A DNA stretch of 42,979 bases from Desulfobacteraceae bacterium (GCA_011372855.1 DSAE01000048.1:1-42979), one strand, 5' to 3'. Positions 8,691 through 16,881 are shown, numbered from the stretch's first letter. Notes: generated by a model not told the origin, from the sequence alone. Program-made: numbers and translations.

Positions 8691-10010
8691 TCAATTCAGG
8701 CACTGCCAGATCATATCATCGGTTTCCAGGGCGAAAAAAGTTTTCATGACCTGGAATAGGTGCCAGCCGTCATCCCGCCCGGCGAGTTCCCTGATCGAAT
8801 GCATCGCCAGGGTGGCAATGCCGACGTCCACGGTCTGCACCCCTATCTCTCCCGCGGTTACCGGGCCCAGGGTCGAACCGCCGGCCAGGTCGCTGCGCAT
8901 GACAAACTCCTGCACAGGCACACCGGCCCTGCCGGACAGTATCCTGAAAAAGGAGGCGGACCTGCTTGTTGTGGCGTAGCGGTGGTTGGCACTGTATTTG
9001 ATAACCGGGCCGCCGTTCATCGCCGGGAGGTGCCCCTTGTCATGGCGGTCGGCGAAATTGGGATGCACGGCATGGGCATTGTCCGCCGAGATGAACAGCG
9101 ACCGGCTGACGCAGCGGTGCCTCCTTTCGTGGTCAGGGATCAGCCGCTCCAGTACGGACCGGAGAAAAGGGCCCCGGGCGCCGCCGGAGGACAGGCTACC
9201 GATCTCTTCATGGTCGTTGAGGACGACCAGACAGTTGCGGTCGCTTTCCGCTTCGATCAACCCACGGATCAGGGTGTAGCAGGAGAGCAGGTTGTCAAGC
9301 CGCGCCCCGGTTATGAACTCGTTGTCAAGGCCGAGACGCGAGGGGGGCTGCCAGTCGTACAGGAACAGTTCATGGCCGAGGATCTCCGGCCCGGTGATCC
9401 CTTCATGCTCGCGGATCAGCTGCTGCGCAAGAATACCCCTCCAGTCGGGGGGTTCCTCGCCGGTGGCCAGTCCCAGGACCGGCATCATGTCGGTCTGCCG
9501 GTTGACCGGTTTCCGGTCATTGGCCTCCTTGTCCAGGTGGATTGCCAGGCTGGGAATAACGGCCACCGGCCTGCCGAAATCGATGAGGGTGTTGTGGACC
9601 AGGCCGTCGGGAGCTCGCCAGGTAAGCATTCCGGCCATGGAGAGATCACGGTCGAACCAGGGCGTAAGCAGGGCGCCGCCGTAGGTCTCGACCCCAAGCT
9701 GGAGGAGAGAACTGTTGACCTGGACGGGGCTGGGTTTGATTTTCAGGGCCGGGCTGTCCGTGTGCGCGCCCGCCAGGCGCAGGATCGTGTCGTTGAGCCC
9801 CTCGCCGCTGAGCCGGAAGGCGATGAGGCTGGAATCATTGCTGCCGACAAAGTAGCCGCCGGGAGACAGGGGGCCCCAATTCTGCTGATAACGGAGTTCG
9901 CGAAAACCCCGGGCCCGAAGAAGATCTGAAATGTTTCTGGCGGCGTGAAAGGCGGTCGGTGAGGAACCGATGAAACCGAGAAGATTGTCGATGAATTCCG
10001 ATTGCTTCAT
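8691..10010 (-). CDS. apeB: M18 family aminopeptidase
   Basis: This 439-residue zinc aminopeptidase matches the M18 (aspartyl aminopeptidase/ApeB) family. It removes N-terminal residues, often acidic ones, from cytoplasmic peptides. Metal and catalytic motifs are AHTDSPALKIKP near the N-terminus, NDHEEIGSLSSGGARGP in the middle, SADNAHAVHPN, and the C-terminal GGSTLGPV and TVDVGIATLAMHS. The ORF track starts at 10196, but the first 62 residues are low-complexity and unlike the family. The ATG at 10010 is preceded by AGGAG at ideal spacing and gives the usual family length. The symbol follows common database use and is less certain than the family. Confidence 0.93.
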   Translation of the reverse strand: MKQSEFIDNLLGFIGSSPTAFHAARNISDLLRARGFRELRYQQNWGPLSPGGYFVGSNDSSLIAFRLSGEGLNDTILRLAGAHTDSPALKIKPSPVQVNSSLLQLGVETYGGALLTPWFDRDLSMAGMLTWRAPDGLVHNTLIDFGRPVAVIPSLAIHLDKEANDRKPVNRQTDMMPVLGLATGEEPPDWRGILAQQLIREHEGITGPEILGHELFLYDWQPPSRLGLDNEFITGARLDNLLSCYTLIRGLIEAESDRNCLVVLNDHEEIGSLSSGGARGPFLRSVLERLIPDHERRHRCVSRSLFISADNAHAVHPNFADRHDKGHLPAMNGGPVIKYSANHRYATTSRSASFFRILSGRAGVPVQEFVMRSDLAGGSTLGPVTAGEIGVQTVDVGIATLAMHSIRELAGRDDGWHLFQVMKTFFALETDDMIWQCLN

Positions 10011-10196
10011 GATGTCTCCTGCTGTCGATTTCCGGCCCGGGAGGCCGGGGTTATCCGCCCTAATCGGGATCGGCGGGCATTGACGGCCGCCCCTGCCGGC
10101 GGCAACCCCAAGCAGTCGGGGCAATCGGCCGTCTGGGGAAGGGACGGCTTGGTTTTGCGGGCCCGGAAATTTCGGGTCAAAGATTACTTTTTTCAT

Positions 10197-10225
10197 TTGT
10201 CTTTGTAAAGAAGAGCCTGTTTATT
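10197..10225 (+). promoter_or_regulatory. possible promoter for the DUF3524 glycosyltransferase
   Basis: TTGTCT (10197-10202) and TTTATT (10220-10225) are 17 bases apart in the divergent gap between the aminopeptidase and the glycosyltransferase. The -10 matches the consensus at only four of six positions, so this is a weak prediction. A transcript from here would have a leader of about 45 bases. Confidence 0.35.
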
Positions 10226-10274
10226 GTAGCTGTTTTCAAGTCCGGGATTCTTTGCGCAGCCAACGAGACCAGCC

Positions 10275-11387
10275 ATGCCGACCAAGCAGCCATTGTTGCC
10301 GCGAATTCTCTTACTGGAACCCTATTACGGCGGTTCCCACCGTGCCTTTCTGCAGGGCGTCCGGAAACATCTGGCCGGTGAATTCACCGCCATCACCCTG
10401 CCGGCGCGGAAATGGAAGATGCGCATGCAGCTCGCCGCTCCCTGGATGGCGGAAAAAACAGCCGAGTTCCTGCGGGGCGGCCGCTCGTTTGATGTGATTC
10501 TGTGCTCTTCCCTGCTGGACGTGGCCACATTCAGAACCCTGCTGCACCGGGCCGGTTTCGATCCGCCGCTGGGTCTTTATTTTCATGAAAACCAGTTCGC
10601 CTATCCCAGCCGTGATGACGACCGGCTGTCCCACCAGTTTACCGCCCTGAACTTCACCTCGGCCCTGGCGGCGGACGGGATTGCCTTCAACAGCGAATAC
10701 AACCGCGACACTTTTCTCGGCGGGGTGGCGCGCTATCTGCGCAAGGCGGCGGACATGGACCTCACGCACCTGGTGGAGGCGCTGCGAAAAAAAACGACGA
10801 TCCTCTATCCCGGGCTGGACTATCGCCTGATAGACGGTATGGGTGAGCGGGCTGCGGCGAGGGTGCCGGTGATCGTCTGGAATCACAGGTGGGAGCACGA
10901 CAAGGACCCGGAAACATTTTTTCAGACCCTGTTTGAACTGGACAGGAAAGGGGTGGAATTCCACCTCATTGTCCTGGGCCAGAGTTTTGCCCTCTGTCCC
11001 GCTGTTTTTTCGGAGGCGCGCGAGAGGCTCGCAGACCGGATTCTCTATTTCGGCTATGCCAGGAAACGGCAGGAGTACGTCTACTGGCTGAGCCGGGGCA
11101 ATATCGCGGTTTCCACCGCCCGGCACGAATTCTTCGGCCTGGCCATGCTCGAGGCGGTGCGCGCCGGCTGCCGCCCCGTTGTCCCGGACGGTCTTGCCTA
11201 CAGGGAGCTGTTCCCGGAACAGTACAGATACCGGGAAGGCGGATTGCAGGAGGCACTGGCCAGGGCTTTTCGATCCCCCGCCCCATTGGACTCCTCCGCC
11301 ATAGGCCTCCTGACGGACAGGTATGCCTGGCCCCGCCTGGCGGATACGTATCATCAATGGTTTTCCCTGCTGACCGGCCGGGGGTGA
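10275..11387 (+). CDS. DUF3524 glycosyltransferase, tRNA-queuosine alpha-mannosyltransferase-like
   Basis: The 370-residue protein is a GT-B glycosyltransferase of the DUF3524/GTDC1 family. The N-terminal half carries the family signature LLEPYYGGSHRAFLQG and the strings FHENQFAYPSR and FNSEYNRDTFL. The C-terminal half is a glycosyltransferase-1 domain with an NHRWEHDKDPETFFQTL nucleotide-sugar region and STARHEFFGLAMLEAVRAG. Vertebrate members mannosylate queuosine in tRNA(Asp). Bacterial members share these motifs, so a similar tRNA role is plausible but inferred. There is no signal peptide. No queuosine biosynthesis gene (tgt, queA) is in the window. A polysaccharide or lipid acceptor remains possible. 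Confidence 0.85.
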   Translation: MPTKQPLLPRILLLEPYYGGSHRAFLQGVRKHLAGEFTAITLPARKWKMRMQLAAPWMAEKTAEFLRGGRSFDVILCSSLLDVATFRTLLHRAGFDPPLGLYFHENQFAYPSRDDDRLSHQFTALNFTSALAADGIAFNSEYNRDTFLGGVARYLRKAADMDLTHLVEALRKKTTILYPGLDYRLIDGMGERAAARVPVIVWNHRWEHDKDPETFFQTLFELDRKGVEFHLIVLGQSFALCPAVFSEARERLADRILYFGYARKRQEYVYWLSRGNIAVSTARHEFFGLAMLEAVRAGCRPVVPDGLAYRELFPEQYRYREGGLQEALARAFRSPAPLDSSAIGLLTDRYAWPRLADTYHQWFSLLTGRG

Positions 11388-11577
11388 AATATTCGCGGTT
11401 CCGGGAAGATGGTGCTGTGTGATCCATCGCTTGCTTCATGGCCGTGATCCATGGTACATTTGCATAAGTTCCGGGGCGACCCGGAGAAGCGTTCGCTTCC
11501 CGCGGGAACGCAGGGGAGAGGAGGGCCATTTGCGCGGCTGCCGCGGCGGCCTGAAAAGAGATCGAGGGCGGCAGAGT

Positions 11578-12117
11578 ATGGCTGGAAATATACTGCTCAT
11601 CGGATTCATGGGGGTCGGCAAGGGAAGGGTTGCCCGGGCCCTTGCCCGGAAATCAGGTCTCTATGCGGTTGATACCGATGATTTGATCGAATCGATGACC
11701 AATCGCAAGATCAGGTCGATTTTTACCGAAGAGGGCGAATCGTTTTTCAGGCAGCTTGAGCAGCGGACCGCCGAATGGCTGCGCCGCGATGTGCGCAACA
11801 CCATCGTTGCCACCGGAGGCGGATTTTTCCACGCCATCCAACCGGGAGAGGGGGACGCGGTGGTGTTCCTGCACGCGCCCCTTGAAGTCATATTGCAGAC
11901 CTTTCACGATCATCCCCGCGGGCGGAAGAAAATAAAAAAACGGCCGCTGCTGGGGGACATGGACAAGGCCCGTGAACTGTATGCCAGGCGTCTCCCCCTG
12001 TACAGGCAGGCGGCGGATGTTGAGATCGGTGTCGAGGGTCTGGAGGAGGAGGCGATTGCCGAAAGGATCATGCTGAAGCTGGGACTTGCTCCAGGGGGAG
12101 AATCGTCGGGAGCGTAG
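11578..12117 (+). CDS. aroK: shikimate kinase with atypical P-loop
   Basis: The 179-residue protein fits shikimate kinase, which phosphorylates shikimate at O3 in the chorismate pathway. It has the substrate aspartate in DTDDLIE, the arginine motif EGESFFRQLEQ, the ATGGG shikimate-binding loop, the lid region KKRPLLGD and the closing motif RRLPLYRQAAD. The P-loop reads GFMGVGKGRVA, so the usual Ser/Thr after the Lys that ligates Mg is Gly. Whether this is a lineage variant or a change of function cannot be told here. I chose the ATG at 11578 because MAGNILLIGFMG begins directly at the P-loop strand; the upstream 53 codons of the longer ORF are unlike the family. No other aro gene is nearby. 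Confidence 0.82.
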   Translation: MAGNILLIGFMGVGKGRVARALARKSGLYAVDTDDLIESMTNRKIRSIFTEEGESFFRQLEQRTAEWLRRDVRNTIVATGGGFFHAIQPGEGDAVVFLHAPLEVILQTFHDHPRGRKKIKKRPLLGDMDKARELYARRLPLYRQAADVEIGVEGLEEEAIAERIMLKLGLAPGGESSGA

Positions 12118-12268
12118 CCGGGGGCAATCCCCTGCCCGGGATGGATCAGGCCGACAAAGGGCCGAAGAATTCCTTCACAGGGGCTTGTCCTTGGAGAAGA
12201 TGCGTCGGAAGCGCAGCCGGACGGAGGGATCAACCTTCAAAAACGGGCGAAGAATTCCATCACAGGGA
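12097..12268 (+). repeat. two imperfect direct copies of an intergenic element
   Basis: Copy 1 runs from the aroK 3' end to about 12183, and copy 2 from about 12193 to 12268. They share a left block (GGAGAATCGTCGGGAGCGTAGCCGG versus GGAGAAGATGCGTCGGAAGCGCAGCCGG). They also share a right block (CGAAGAATTCCTTCACAGGG versus CGAAGAATTCCATCACAGGG). The middle differs. The 360-base stretch 12118-12477 otherwise holds no ORF I can support. It may be a decayed tandem duplication or a small repeated element. Confidence 0.6.
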
Positions 12269-12328
12269 CAACCGGTCGAAATAGTACAATAATCAGCATA
12301 TCCCGACCGCCGTCGCCGTCGGTCCTCC

Positions 12329-12357
12329 TTGACAGAGATATGCGCTCCTGGTATCAA
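12329..12357 (+). promoter_or_regulatory. candidate promoter of the exported protein gene
   Basis: A consensus TTGACA (12329-12334) is followed after 17 bases by TATCAA (12352-12357), four of six matches to TATAAT. It lies about 120 bases before the ATG at 12478 and after the repeated element, so it could drive the exported protein as a separate unit from aroK. Confidence 0.5.
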
Positions 12358-12477
12358 GAATGTAATTCATGTCCCGTCTCCGTCCGGCGATGCGCATATA
12401 TTCAGGTCGACGTCGGAAGCGGCGGGAGCATGGGTTGAGCGTGTCGGGGGGACAATCCTCATTTGCAAAGGTACTCT

Positions 12478-13071
12478 ATGAAAAAATTTGTCGTGGGCCT
12501 GGCCGCCGGATTGGCGCTGATCCTGCGCTGTCCGTCTCTTTTTGCCGAGGACGAGGTGCTGACGATCATCGAACAGGCCGTCAGTCAGTACAAGAACAAT
12601 GATCTCGCCGCGGCGACCAGCAATCTGGAATACGCCTCGCAGCTGATCAGGCAGAAGAAAAGCGAGGCAATGAAAAGTCTGCTGCCCGAACCGCTTGCCG
12701 GCTGGGAGGCTGAGCCGGCGACCGCCCAGGCCCTTGGAGCGGCGGTGTTCGGCGGGGGCATAACAGTGAGCCGGACCTATTCAAAAAAACCCGCCGTTAT
12801 CACCATTGACATCGTTTCCGACTCGCCGCTGCTCCAGTCGCTGGTGATGATGATCAACAATCCGATGATAGCCGGGGCCAGCGGGGGCAAGCTTGAAAAC
12901 GTCAACGGCCAGCGGGCCATAGTCCAGTACGACGAAGCCAACCGCAAGGGTGAAGTCAATATCGTGGTTGAGAACCGGTTCATGGTCACCCTCAAGGGAA
13001 AGAAGGTGGAGAGAAGCCAGCTCATTTCCTATGCCGCGGCGGTGGATTATGCTTCTCTCGCCGAGCACTGA
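12478..13071 (+). CDS. exported protein of unknown function
   Basis: I do not recognise a named family in this 197-residue protein. It has a clear Sec signal peptide (MKKFVVGLAAGLALILRCPSLFA, cleavage before EDE), so the mature form is periplasmic. The mature N-terminus (about 25-65) is helical and Gln/Asn/Ala-rich, with a TPR-like look (AVSQYKNNDLAAATSNLEYA). The rest forms alternating strands with YSKKPAVITIDIVSDS and the closing VENRFMVTLKGKKVERSQL. There are no cysteines after the signal. The start at 12478 has AAAGG 8 bases upstream and begins the signal peptide; the ORF-track start at 12463 adds five unlikely residues. A long-stem terminator follows at 13146. Confidence 0.82.
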   Translation: MKKFVVGLAAGLALILRCPSLFAEDEVLTIIEQAVSQYKNNDLAAATSNLEYASQLIRQKKSEAMKSLLPEPLAGWEAEPATAQALGAAVFGGGITVSRTYSKKPAVITIDIVSDSPLLQSLVMMINNPMIAGASGGKLENVNGQRAIVQYDEANRKGEVNIVVENRFMVTLKGKKVERSQLISYAAAVDYASLAEH

Positions 13072-13145
13072 TTGAACGGTTGACCGGCGGACGCAATGAT
13101 CATTTTCCCGGGGAGTGCCGAGGAGGTTTTTCCCGTGGAGCATGG

Positions 13146-13199
13146 AAACCCCTGTTGCAATGGTAAAGAATTGGCCTTCTTCCCGCAGCAGGGGTTTTT
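13146..13199 (+). terminator. intrinsic terminator after the exported protein gene
   Basis: AAACCCCTGTTGC (13146-13158) pairs with GCAGCAGGGGTTT (13185-13197) in a 13-bp stem with one G-U pair and a 26-base loop. Two more T residues follow the right arm. The long loop is unusual, but the stem and T-run fit termination just before the next small ORF. Confidence 0.65.
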
Positions 13200-13214
13200 C
13201 AATGGAGCAGCACT

Positions 13215-13410
13215 ATGAGCGGTGAAAGGAAGGAATCGGTCCAGCCCAACCGTCCGGTAACGGATGAGGCGGTGTTCAAGGTGACCAAGCAAGGTGACCA
13301 AGGAAATCGTGGTCAAGTTTATCGAGGTCGGACGGCTCACCCCGGCCAATTTCGAGGAGACCTATACCAGGATTTTCGAGACGGTCAGGAAGTCGGTGCG
13401 TTCGGAGTGA
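13215..13410 (+). pseudogene. small conserved-looking ORF frameshifted by a 13-bp duplication
   Basis: The ATG at 13215 (GGAG upstream) encodes MSGERKESVQPNRPVTDEAV and then FKVTK. The frame is then broken by an exact 13-bp tandem copy. After the duplication a different frame reads TKEIVVKFIEVGRLTPANFE and continues to a TGA at 13408-13410. Removing one repeat copy restores a continuous 60-residue ORF, which is strong internal evidence that this was one small gene. The continuation resembles small uncharacterised proteins I associate with Deltaproteobacteria, but I cannot name a function. The stop overlaps the GTG start of mpl, which suggests the pair was translationally coupled. An assembly error is the main alternative. 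Confidence 0.72.
13277..13302 (+). repeat. perfect 13-bp tandem duplication
   Basis: CAAGGTGACCAAG occurs twice back to back (13277-13289 and 13290-13302). Because 13 is not a multiple of three, it shifts the small ORF that contains it. Confidence 0.95.
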
Positions 13411-14864
13411 AAGCGGCGGCGGTTCTCGATCCGGCATTGAATGGTGTTCCCGCGAATGTGCGCCGCGTTCACCTCATGGGGGTCTGCGGCACGGGAATGG
13501 CCGCTTTGGCCGGCATGCTCAAGGAACACGGCTTCATGGTGACCGGTTCGGATCAGAACGTCTATCCGCCGATGTCCGACTTTCTCAAGGCCGCCGGCAT
13601 AGAGGTCAGGGAGGGATACAGGGCGGAAAACCTCGAACCCGGGCCTGATCTTGTCATCGTCGGCAACGTCATTCGCGCGGTCAATCCCGAGGCGGTGCGG
13701 CTGGCCGAACTGAAGATCCCCTATGTGTCCATGCCCCAGGCCCTGGGCCACTTCTTTCTCAACGATCAGGTATCGCTGGTGGTCGCCGGCACCCACGGCA
13801 AGACCACCACTTCGTCCCTGCTTGCTTCCGTTCTCCATGCGGCCGGCGCTTCGCCCGGCTTCATGATCGGGGGGATCGTCGAGGCGTTCGGGCGCAATTT
13901 CAATCTGGGCCGGGGCCGTTACTTTGTTGTCGAGGGGGATGAATATGACACGGCTTTTTTTGACAAGGGCTCCAAGTTTCTCCATTACCGCCCCGATTAC
14001 GCCATTGTCACCTCCATCGAATTTGATCATGCAGATATTTTCCGCGACCTGGGAATGATCAAGGATGCCTTTGCCCGCTTCGTCCGGCTTGTCCCGGCAG
14101 AAGGGGCCATTTTCGCCTGCCTGGACGATCCGGTTGTCCGGGAGGTTTGCAGCCAGGCCGCCTGTCAGGTCGTCGGCTACGGGAACGGGCCGGATTGTGC
14201 CTGGCGGGTGGATACGTACACCTCCAAGGGGCTGGCGTCGGATTTTGAGGTGTACCGCCGGGGGGCACTCTACGGCCGCTTCCGCCTGCCCATGCCGGGC
14301 ATGCATAATGTTCTCAATGCCACCGCGGTCATCGCCCTGCTGGACCATCTCGGGTATCAACCGGAAACTGTCCGAACAGGCCTCGCTTCTTTTCAAGGGG
14401 TAAAGCGGCGGCAGCAGGTCCGGGGGGAGGTCAATTCCATCACCGTGGTGGACGATTTTGCCCATCACCCCACCGCCGTCCGGGAAACCACCGCGGCCCT
14501 GAAATCGGCGTGGCCGGAAAGGCGGCTGATAGTCGTGTTTGAACCGCGCACCAATTCGAGCCGGCGCTCGGTGTTTCAGCAGGAGTATGCCGGCGCCTTT
14601 CCCTGCGGGGAAATAATCGTTGTCCGGCAGCATGTTCCCCTGGACGATGTCCCCCGGGCACTGCAGTTTTCGGCCGCCAGGCTCGTTGACGATCTCAGGG
14701 CCGGGGGCAGGGAGGCGTTCTGTTTCGATCAGACTGAGGAAATTATCGATTTCATCGTCGATCACGCCGTGCCCGGAGATGTGATAGCCATTCTGTCCAA
14801 CGGCGGATTCGACAACATCCATGATCGGCTGCTGGCACGACTGGCCGGGAGTTCCCCCCAATAA
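13407..14864 (+). CDS. mpl: UDP-N-acetylmuramate:L-alanyl-gamma-D-glutamyl-meso-diaminopimelate ligase
   Basis: This Mur-ligase protein recycles cell-wall tripeptide by joining it to UDP-MurNAc in the cytoplasm. It has the N-terminal nucleotide-binding motif HLMGVCGTGMAALAGMLKEHG and the ATP loop VVAGTHGKTTTSSLLASVLH. It also has VVEGDEYDTAFFDKGSKFLHY, the central HNVLNATAVIALL, and VDDFAHHPTAVRETTAAL. The EGDEYDTAFFDKGSKF string separates Mpl from MurC. The ORF track begins at 13215, but its first 64 codons are an out-of-frame reading of the small broken gene upstream. I start at GTG 13407, which overlaps that gene's TGA and gives 485 residues, close to family length. A later start near VPANVRRVHLM is possible. 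Confidence 0.92.
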   Translation: MKAAAVLDPALNGVPANVRRVHLMGVCGTGMAALAGMLKEHGFMVTGSDQNVYPPMSDFLKAAGIEVREGYRAENLEPGPDLVIVGNVIRAVNPEAVRLAELKIPYVSMPQALGHFFLNDQVSLVVAGTHGKTTTSSLLASVLHAAGASPGFMIGGIVEAFGRNFNLGRGRYFVVEGDEYDTAFFDKGSKFLHYRPDYAIVTSIEFDHADIFRDLGMIKDAFARFVRLVPAEGAIFACLDDPVVREVCSQAACQVVGYGNGPDCAWRVDTYTSKGLASDFEVYRRGALYGRFRLPMPGMHNVLNATAVIALLDHLGYQPETVRTGLASFQGVKRRQQVRGEVNSITVVDDFAHHPTAVRETTAALKSAWPERRLIVVFEPRTNSSRRSVFQQEYAGAFPCGEIIVVRQHVPLDDVPRALQFSAARLVDDLRAGGREAFCFDQTEEIIDFIVDHAVPGDVIAILSNGGFDNIHDRLLARLAGSSPQ

Positions 14865-15044
14865 GGGTTTTGACGGCTGCGGATGGCGCCTTTGCGGGCT
14901 TTCGTGAGCCGGAGCGGAATCGGGCGGTCTTTGCGGCTCCCGGCGGATTCCGGGGGAAACATCTTCAATCCGCCGCTTCAGGTTCGGCCGGAGCCGACCC
15001 CGTACCGGGGCTGTTTCAAGTCGGCCCGTCAGCGAGGAGGTTGT

Positions 15045-15284
15045 ATGCAGAATTGGAGAAAAAATCAAAGCAGATCGGTCTGGTTCCTGGTCTGTTTCAT
15101 ACTGTGGCTGATTATCAACGTTCGGGTTGAAGCCGGGATAGGGACCTCGTTCGAGCGGGCCGTCGACGGGCTCGTCGGCGGCGCTGTTCTTCTTGCTGCC
15201 GTATTTCTGACCATCAGGTATTTCAGGTGCCTGGGAGACGCATGCCCGAAGGAAGGAGACTGCGGCGGGGAAAAGACCGGGTGA
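15045..15284 (+). CDS. small membrane protein with two predicted transmembrane segments
   Basis: The 79-residue ORF begins at an ATG with GAGGAGG four bases upstream, a very strong ribosome site. Two hydrophobic stretches, VWFLVCFILWLIINVRV (about 11-27) and VGGAVLLAAVFLTIRYF (about 46-62), look like membrane helices. The C-terminal tail is short and polar with two cysteines (CPKEGDC). I do not recognise a family. It follows mpl by 180 bases on the same strand, a gap in which I see no other gene. The larger ORFs in the track extend it upstream without a better start. Confidence 0.72.
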   Translation: MQNWRKNQSRSVWFLVCFILWLIINVRVEAGIGTSFERAVDGLVGGAVLLAAVFLTIRYFRCLGDACPKEGDCGGEKTG

Positions 15285-15293
15285 TGGCGGACA

Positions 15294-15632
15294 TCAGATG
15301 ATTCCGGCCATTTCTTCTTTCAGTTCGGCGATCAGCGGGGAATAATCTTCCGCCTCTCCCGCGGCCTTGCAGGCCTGTTCAACGGCAAGCGCCTTGTCCG
15401 CCGGCGCGGTCAGGCCGAGGCTCAGCAGCGCCCCTTTCAGGGCATGGCCGGCCCGGCCGGTTTCCTCGCGGGAGCCTGTCGCCGCAGCATGTTCCAGCCT
15501 CGTCAGCAGTTCCCGCAATGACGCCAGGTAGCGCGGCAGCAAGGCATCTATCCTGTCGTCCGGCAAAAGGTAGGCGGTGCGCAGATGGTTCCTGATGACC
15601 TGTTCGCAGGCGATTCGTTGCTGTTCTGACAT
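15294..15632 (-). CDS. stand-alone Hpt (histidine phosphotransfer) protein
   Basis: The 112-residue, mostly helical protein carries the Hpt motif GRAGHALKGALLSLG, with His63 the likely phosphorylated residue and the usual AHxLKG context. Such proteins shuttle phosphate between hybrid kinases and response regulators in the cytoplasm. The ATG at 15632 sits directly after GGAGG. It lies convergent to the small membrane protein (9-base gap) and has no kinase or regulator beside it. The two kinases in this window are far away, and only the hybrid kinase at 23783 carries a receiver domain; a link to it is speculation. Confidence 0.85.
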   Translation of the reverse strand: MSEQQRIACEQVIRNHLRTAYLLPDDRIDALLPRYLASLRELLTRLEHAAATGSREETGRAGHALKGALLSLGLTAPADKALAVEQACKAAGEAEDYSPLIAELKEEMAGII

Positions 15633-15819
15633 GTCCTCCGCCGGAGAATTGCCAATTCGGTTGGTTTTATGATATATATTCAGCCATGAAGGCGGGGCTC
15701 CCCACCGGAACGCCCGGCCGGGAAAAGGCGATCCCGGCCTGACCGGCGCTGGTGCCCGTTCTCCTGTCTTCTTTTTTCAATGGTATCAGAACGCAACATG
15801 TTGTGCACGGATAATTGCA

Positions 15820-16881
15820 ATGCATGCCCTTGAGCGGGATACCCTGAAAAACGTGCGACGGGAGGGCCTGCTCCGGGCCGCCGACAAATCGGTGCTGGTC
15901 GGGGTGTCCGGCGGGCCCGACTCGGTGGCGCTGCTGCACGTGCTGGCCGCCCTGCGTTCTCCCCTGGACATCACCCTTGCGGCGTTGTATGTGGATCACG
16001 GTCTGCGCCCCGAAGAATCAACGGCCGAGAAGGATTATGTCCGGGCCCTGGCGGAAAAACTGGAGACCGGGTTTGCCTCAATCCGGGTGGAGGTCAGGCG
16101 GCTGGCCGGGGAAAAGAAGCTTTCCCTGGAACATGCGGCCCGGGATCTCAGGTATGCGGCATTGCGCCAAACAGCAGCGGAATTTGACGCGGGCTGCATC
16201 GCCGTGGCGCATACCGCCGATGATCAGGCCGAGGAAGTCCTTCTTCGTCTTCTGCGAGGGTCGGGAAGGAAAGGTCTGTCTGGTATGCGCTCCCGCAGCA
16301 GGGATATCATCCGGCCGTTCCTCAGGTTCGGGAAGGCGCGGATACTCGATTACCTCCGGGAGCGGCAGATTCATTTTTTTGACGATTCGACCAATGTCGA
16401 TCTGCGCTACCTGCGGAACCGGGTCCGTCATCAACTCCTGCCCTATCTCGAAACGAACTTTGACCGCGGTATCCGCCGCGCCCTGTGCAAGACCGCCGAC
16501 AGCCTTGCCGAAGACGAAAATTTGCTTGAACGGATGACCAGTCAGGCGCTGGAGGTCGTCGTTGCCCGGGTGTTCCGGAACAGGGAAACATCGTCCTGGA
16601 GAATCGTGCTCAACAGGGCCGGACTGCTTAACCATCCGGTTGCCATCCAGCGGCGGATCATCGAAAAATTGTTGTGGGAAGTGGGCGGTACGGCTTCGTA
16701 TCACCATATCGTGAAAATAACCGAGGCCGCCGCGGGTGCCCGGTCCGGAAGCGAACTCCATCTCGCCGGGGGACTGCGGGTCGGCATCCGGAAGGATTTT
16801 CTGGAGTTTCTTTTTCCCCGGGGGAGCGGTCCGTGGCGGGGAAGGCTCTATCCGGACAGACGGAGCCGGACGGCGGACTGA
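15820..16881 (+). CDS. tilS: tRNA(Ile)-lysidine synthase
   Basis: TilS attaches lysine to C34 of tRNA(Ile) CAU so it reads AUA. The 353-residue protein has the N-type ATP pyrophosphatase loop VGVSGGPDSVALLHVL (about 28-43), the YVDHGLRPEES motif, SLEHAARDLRYAALR, the HTADDQAEEVLLRLLRGSG motif and the PFL-region IIRPFLRFGKARILDYL. DDSTNVDLRYLRNRVRHQLLPYL is also diagnostic. It is shorter than E. coli TilS (about 430 residues), so the C-terminal domain is reduced or absent, as in many bacteria. The ATG has no obvious ribosome site. It is followed after 36 bases by a small exported protein gene. Confidence 0.95.
   Translation: MHALERDTLKNVRREGLLRAADKSVLVGVSGGPDSVALLHVLAALRSPLDITLAALYVDHGLRPEESTAEKDYVRALAEKLETGFASIRVEVRRLAGEKKLSLEHAARDLRYAALRQTAAEFDAGCIAVAHTADDQAEEVLLRLLRGSGRKGLSGMRSRSRDIIRPFLRFGKARILDYLRERQIHFFDDSTNVDLRYLRNRVRHQLLPYLETNFDRGIRRALCKTADSLAEDENLLERMTSQALEVVVARVFRNRETSSWRIVLNRAGLLNHPVAIQRRIIEKLLWEVGGTASYHHIVKITEAAAGARSGSELHLAGGLRVGIRKDFLEFLFPRGSGPWRGRLYPDRRSRTAD

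Noticed and set aside
12086-12292. Small ORF across the duplicated element
   Set aside because: No ribosome site at its start, Arg-rich shadow-like composition, and it overlaps the aroK 3' end.
13362-15068. 568-residue minus-strand ORF
   Set aside because: It lies antisense to mpl and shows no family features.
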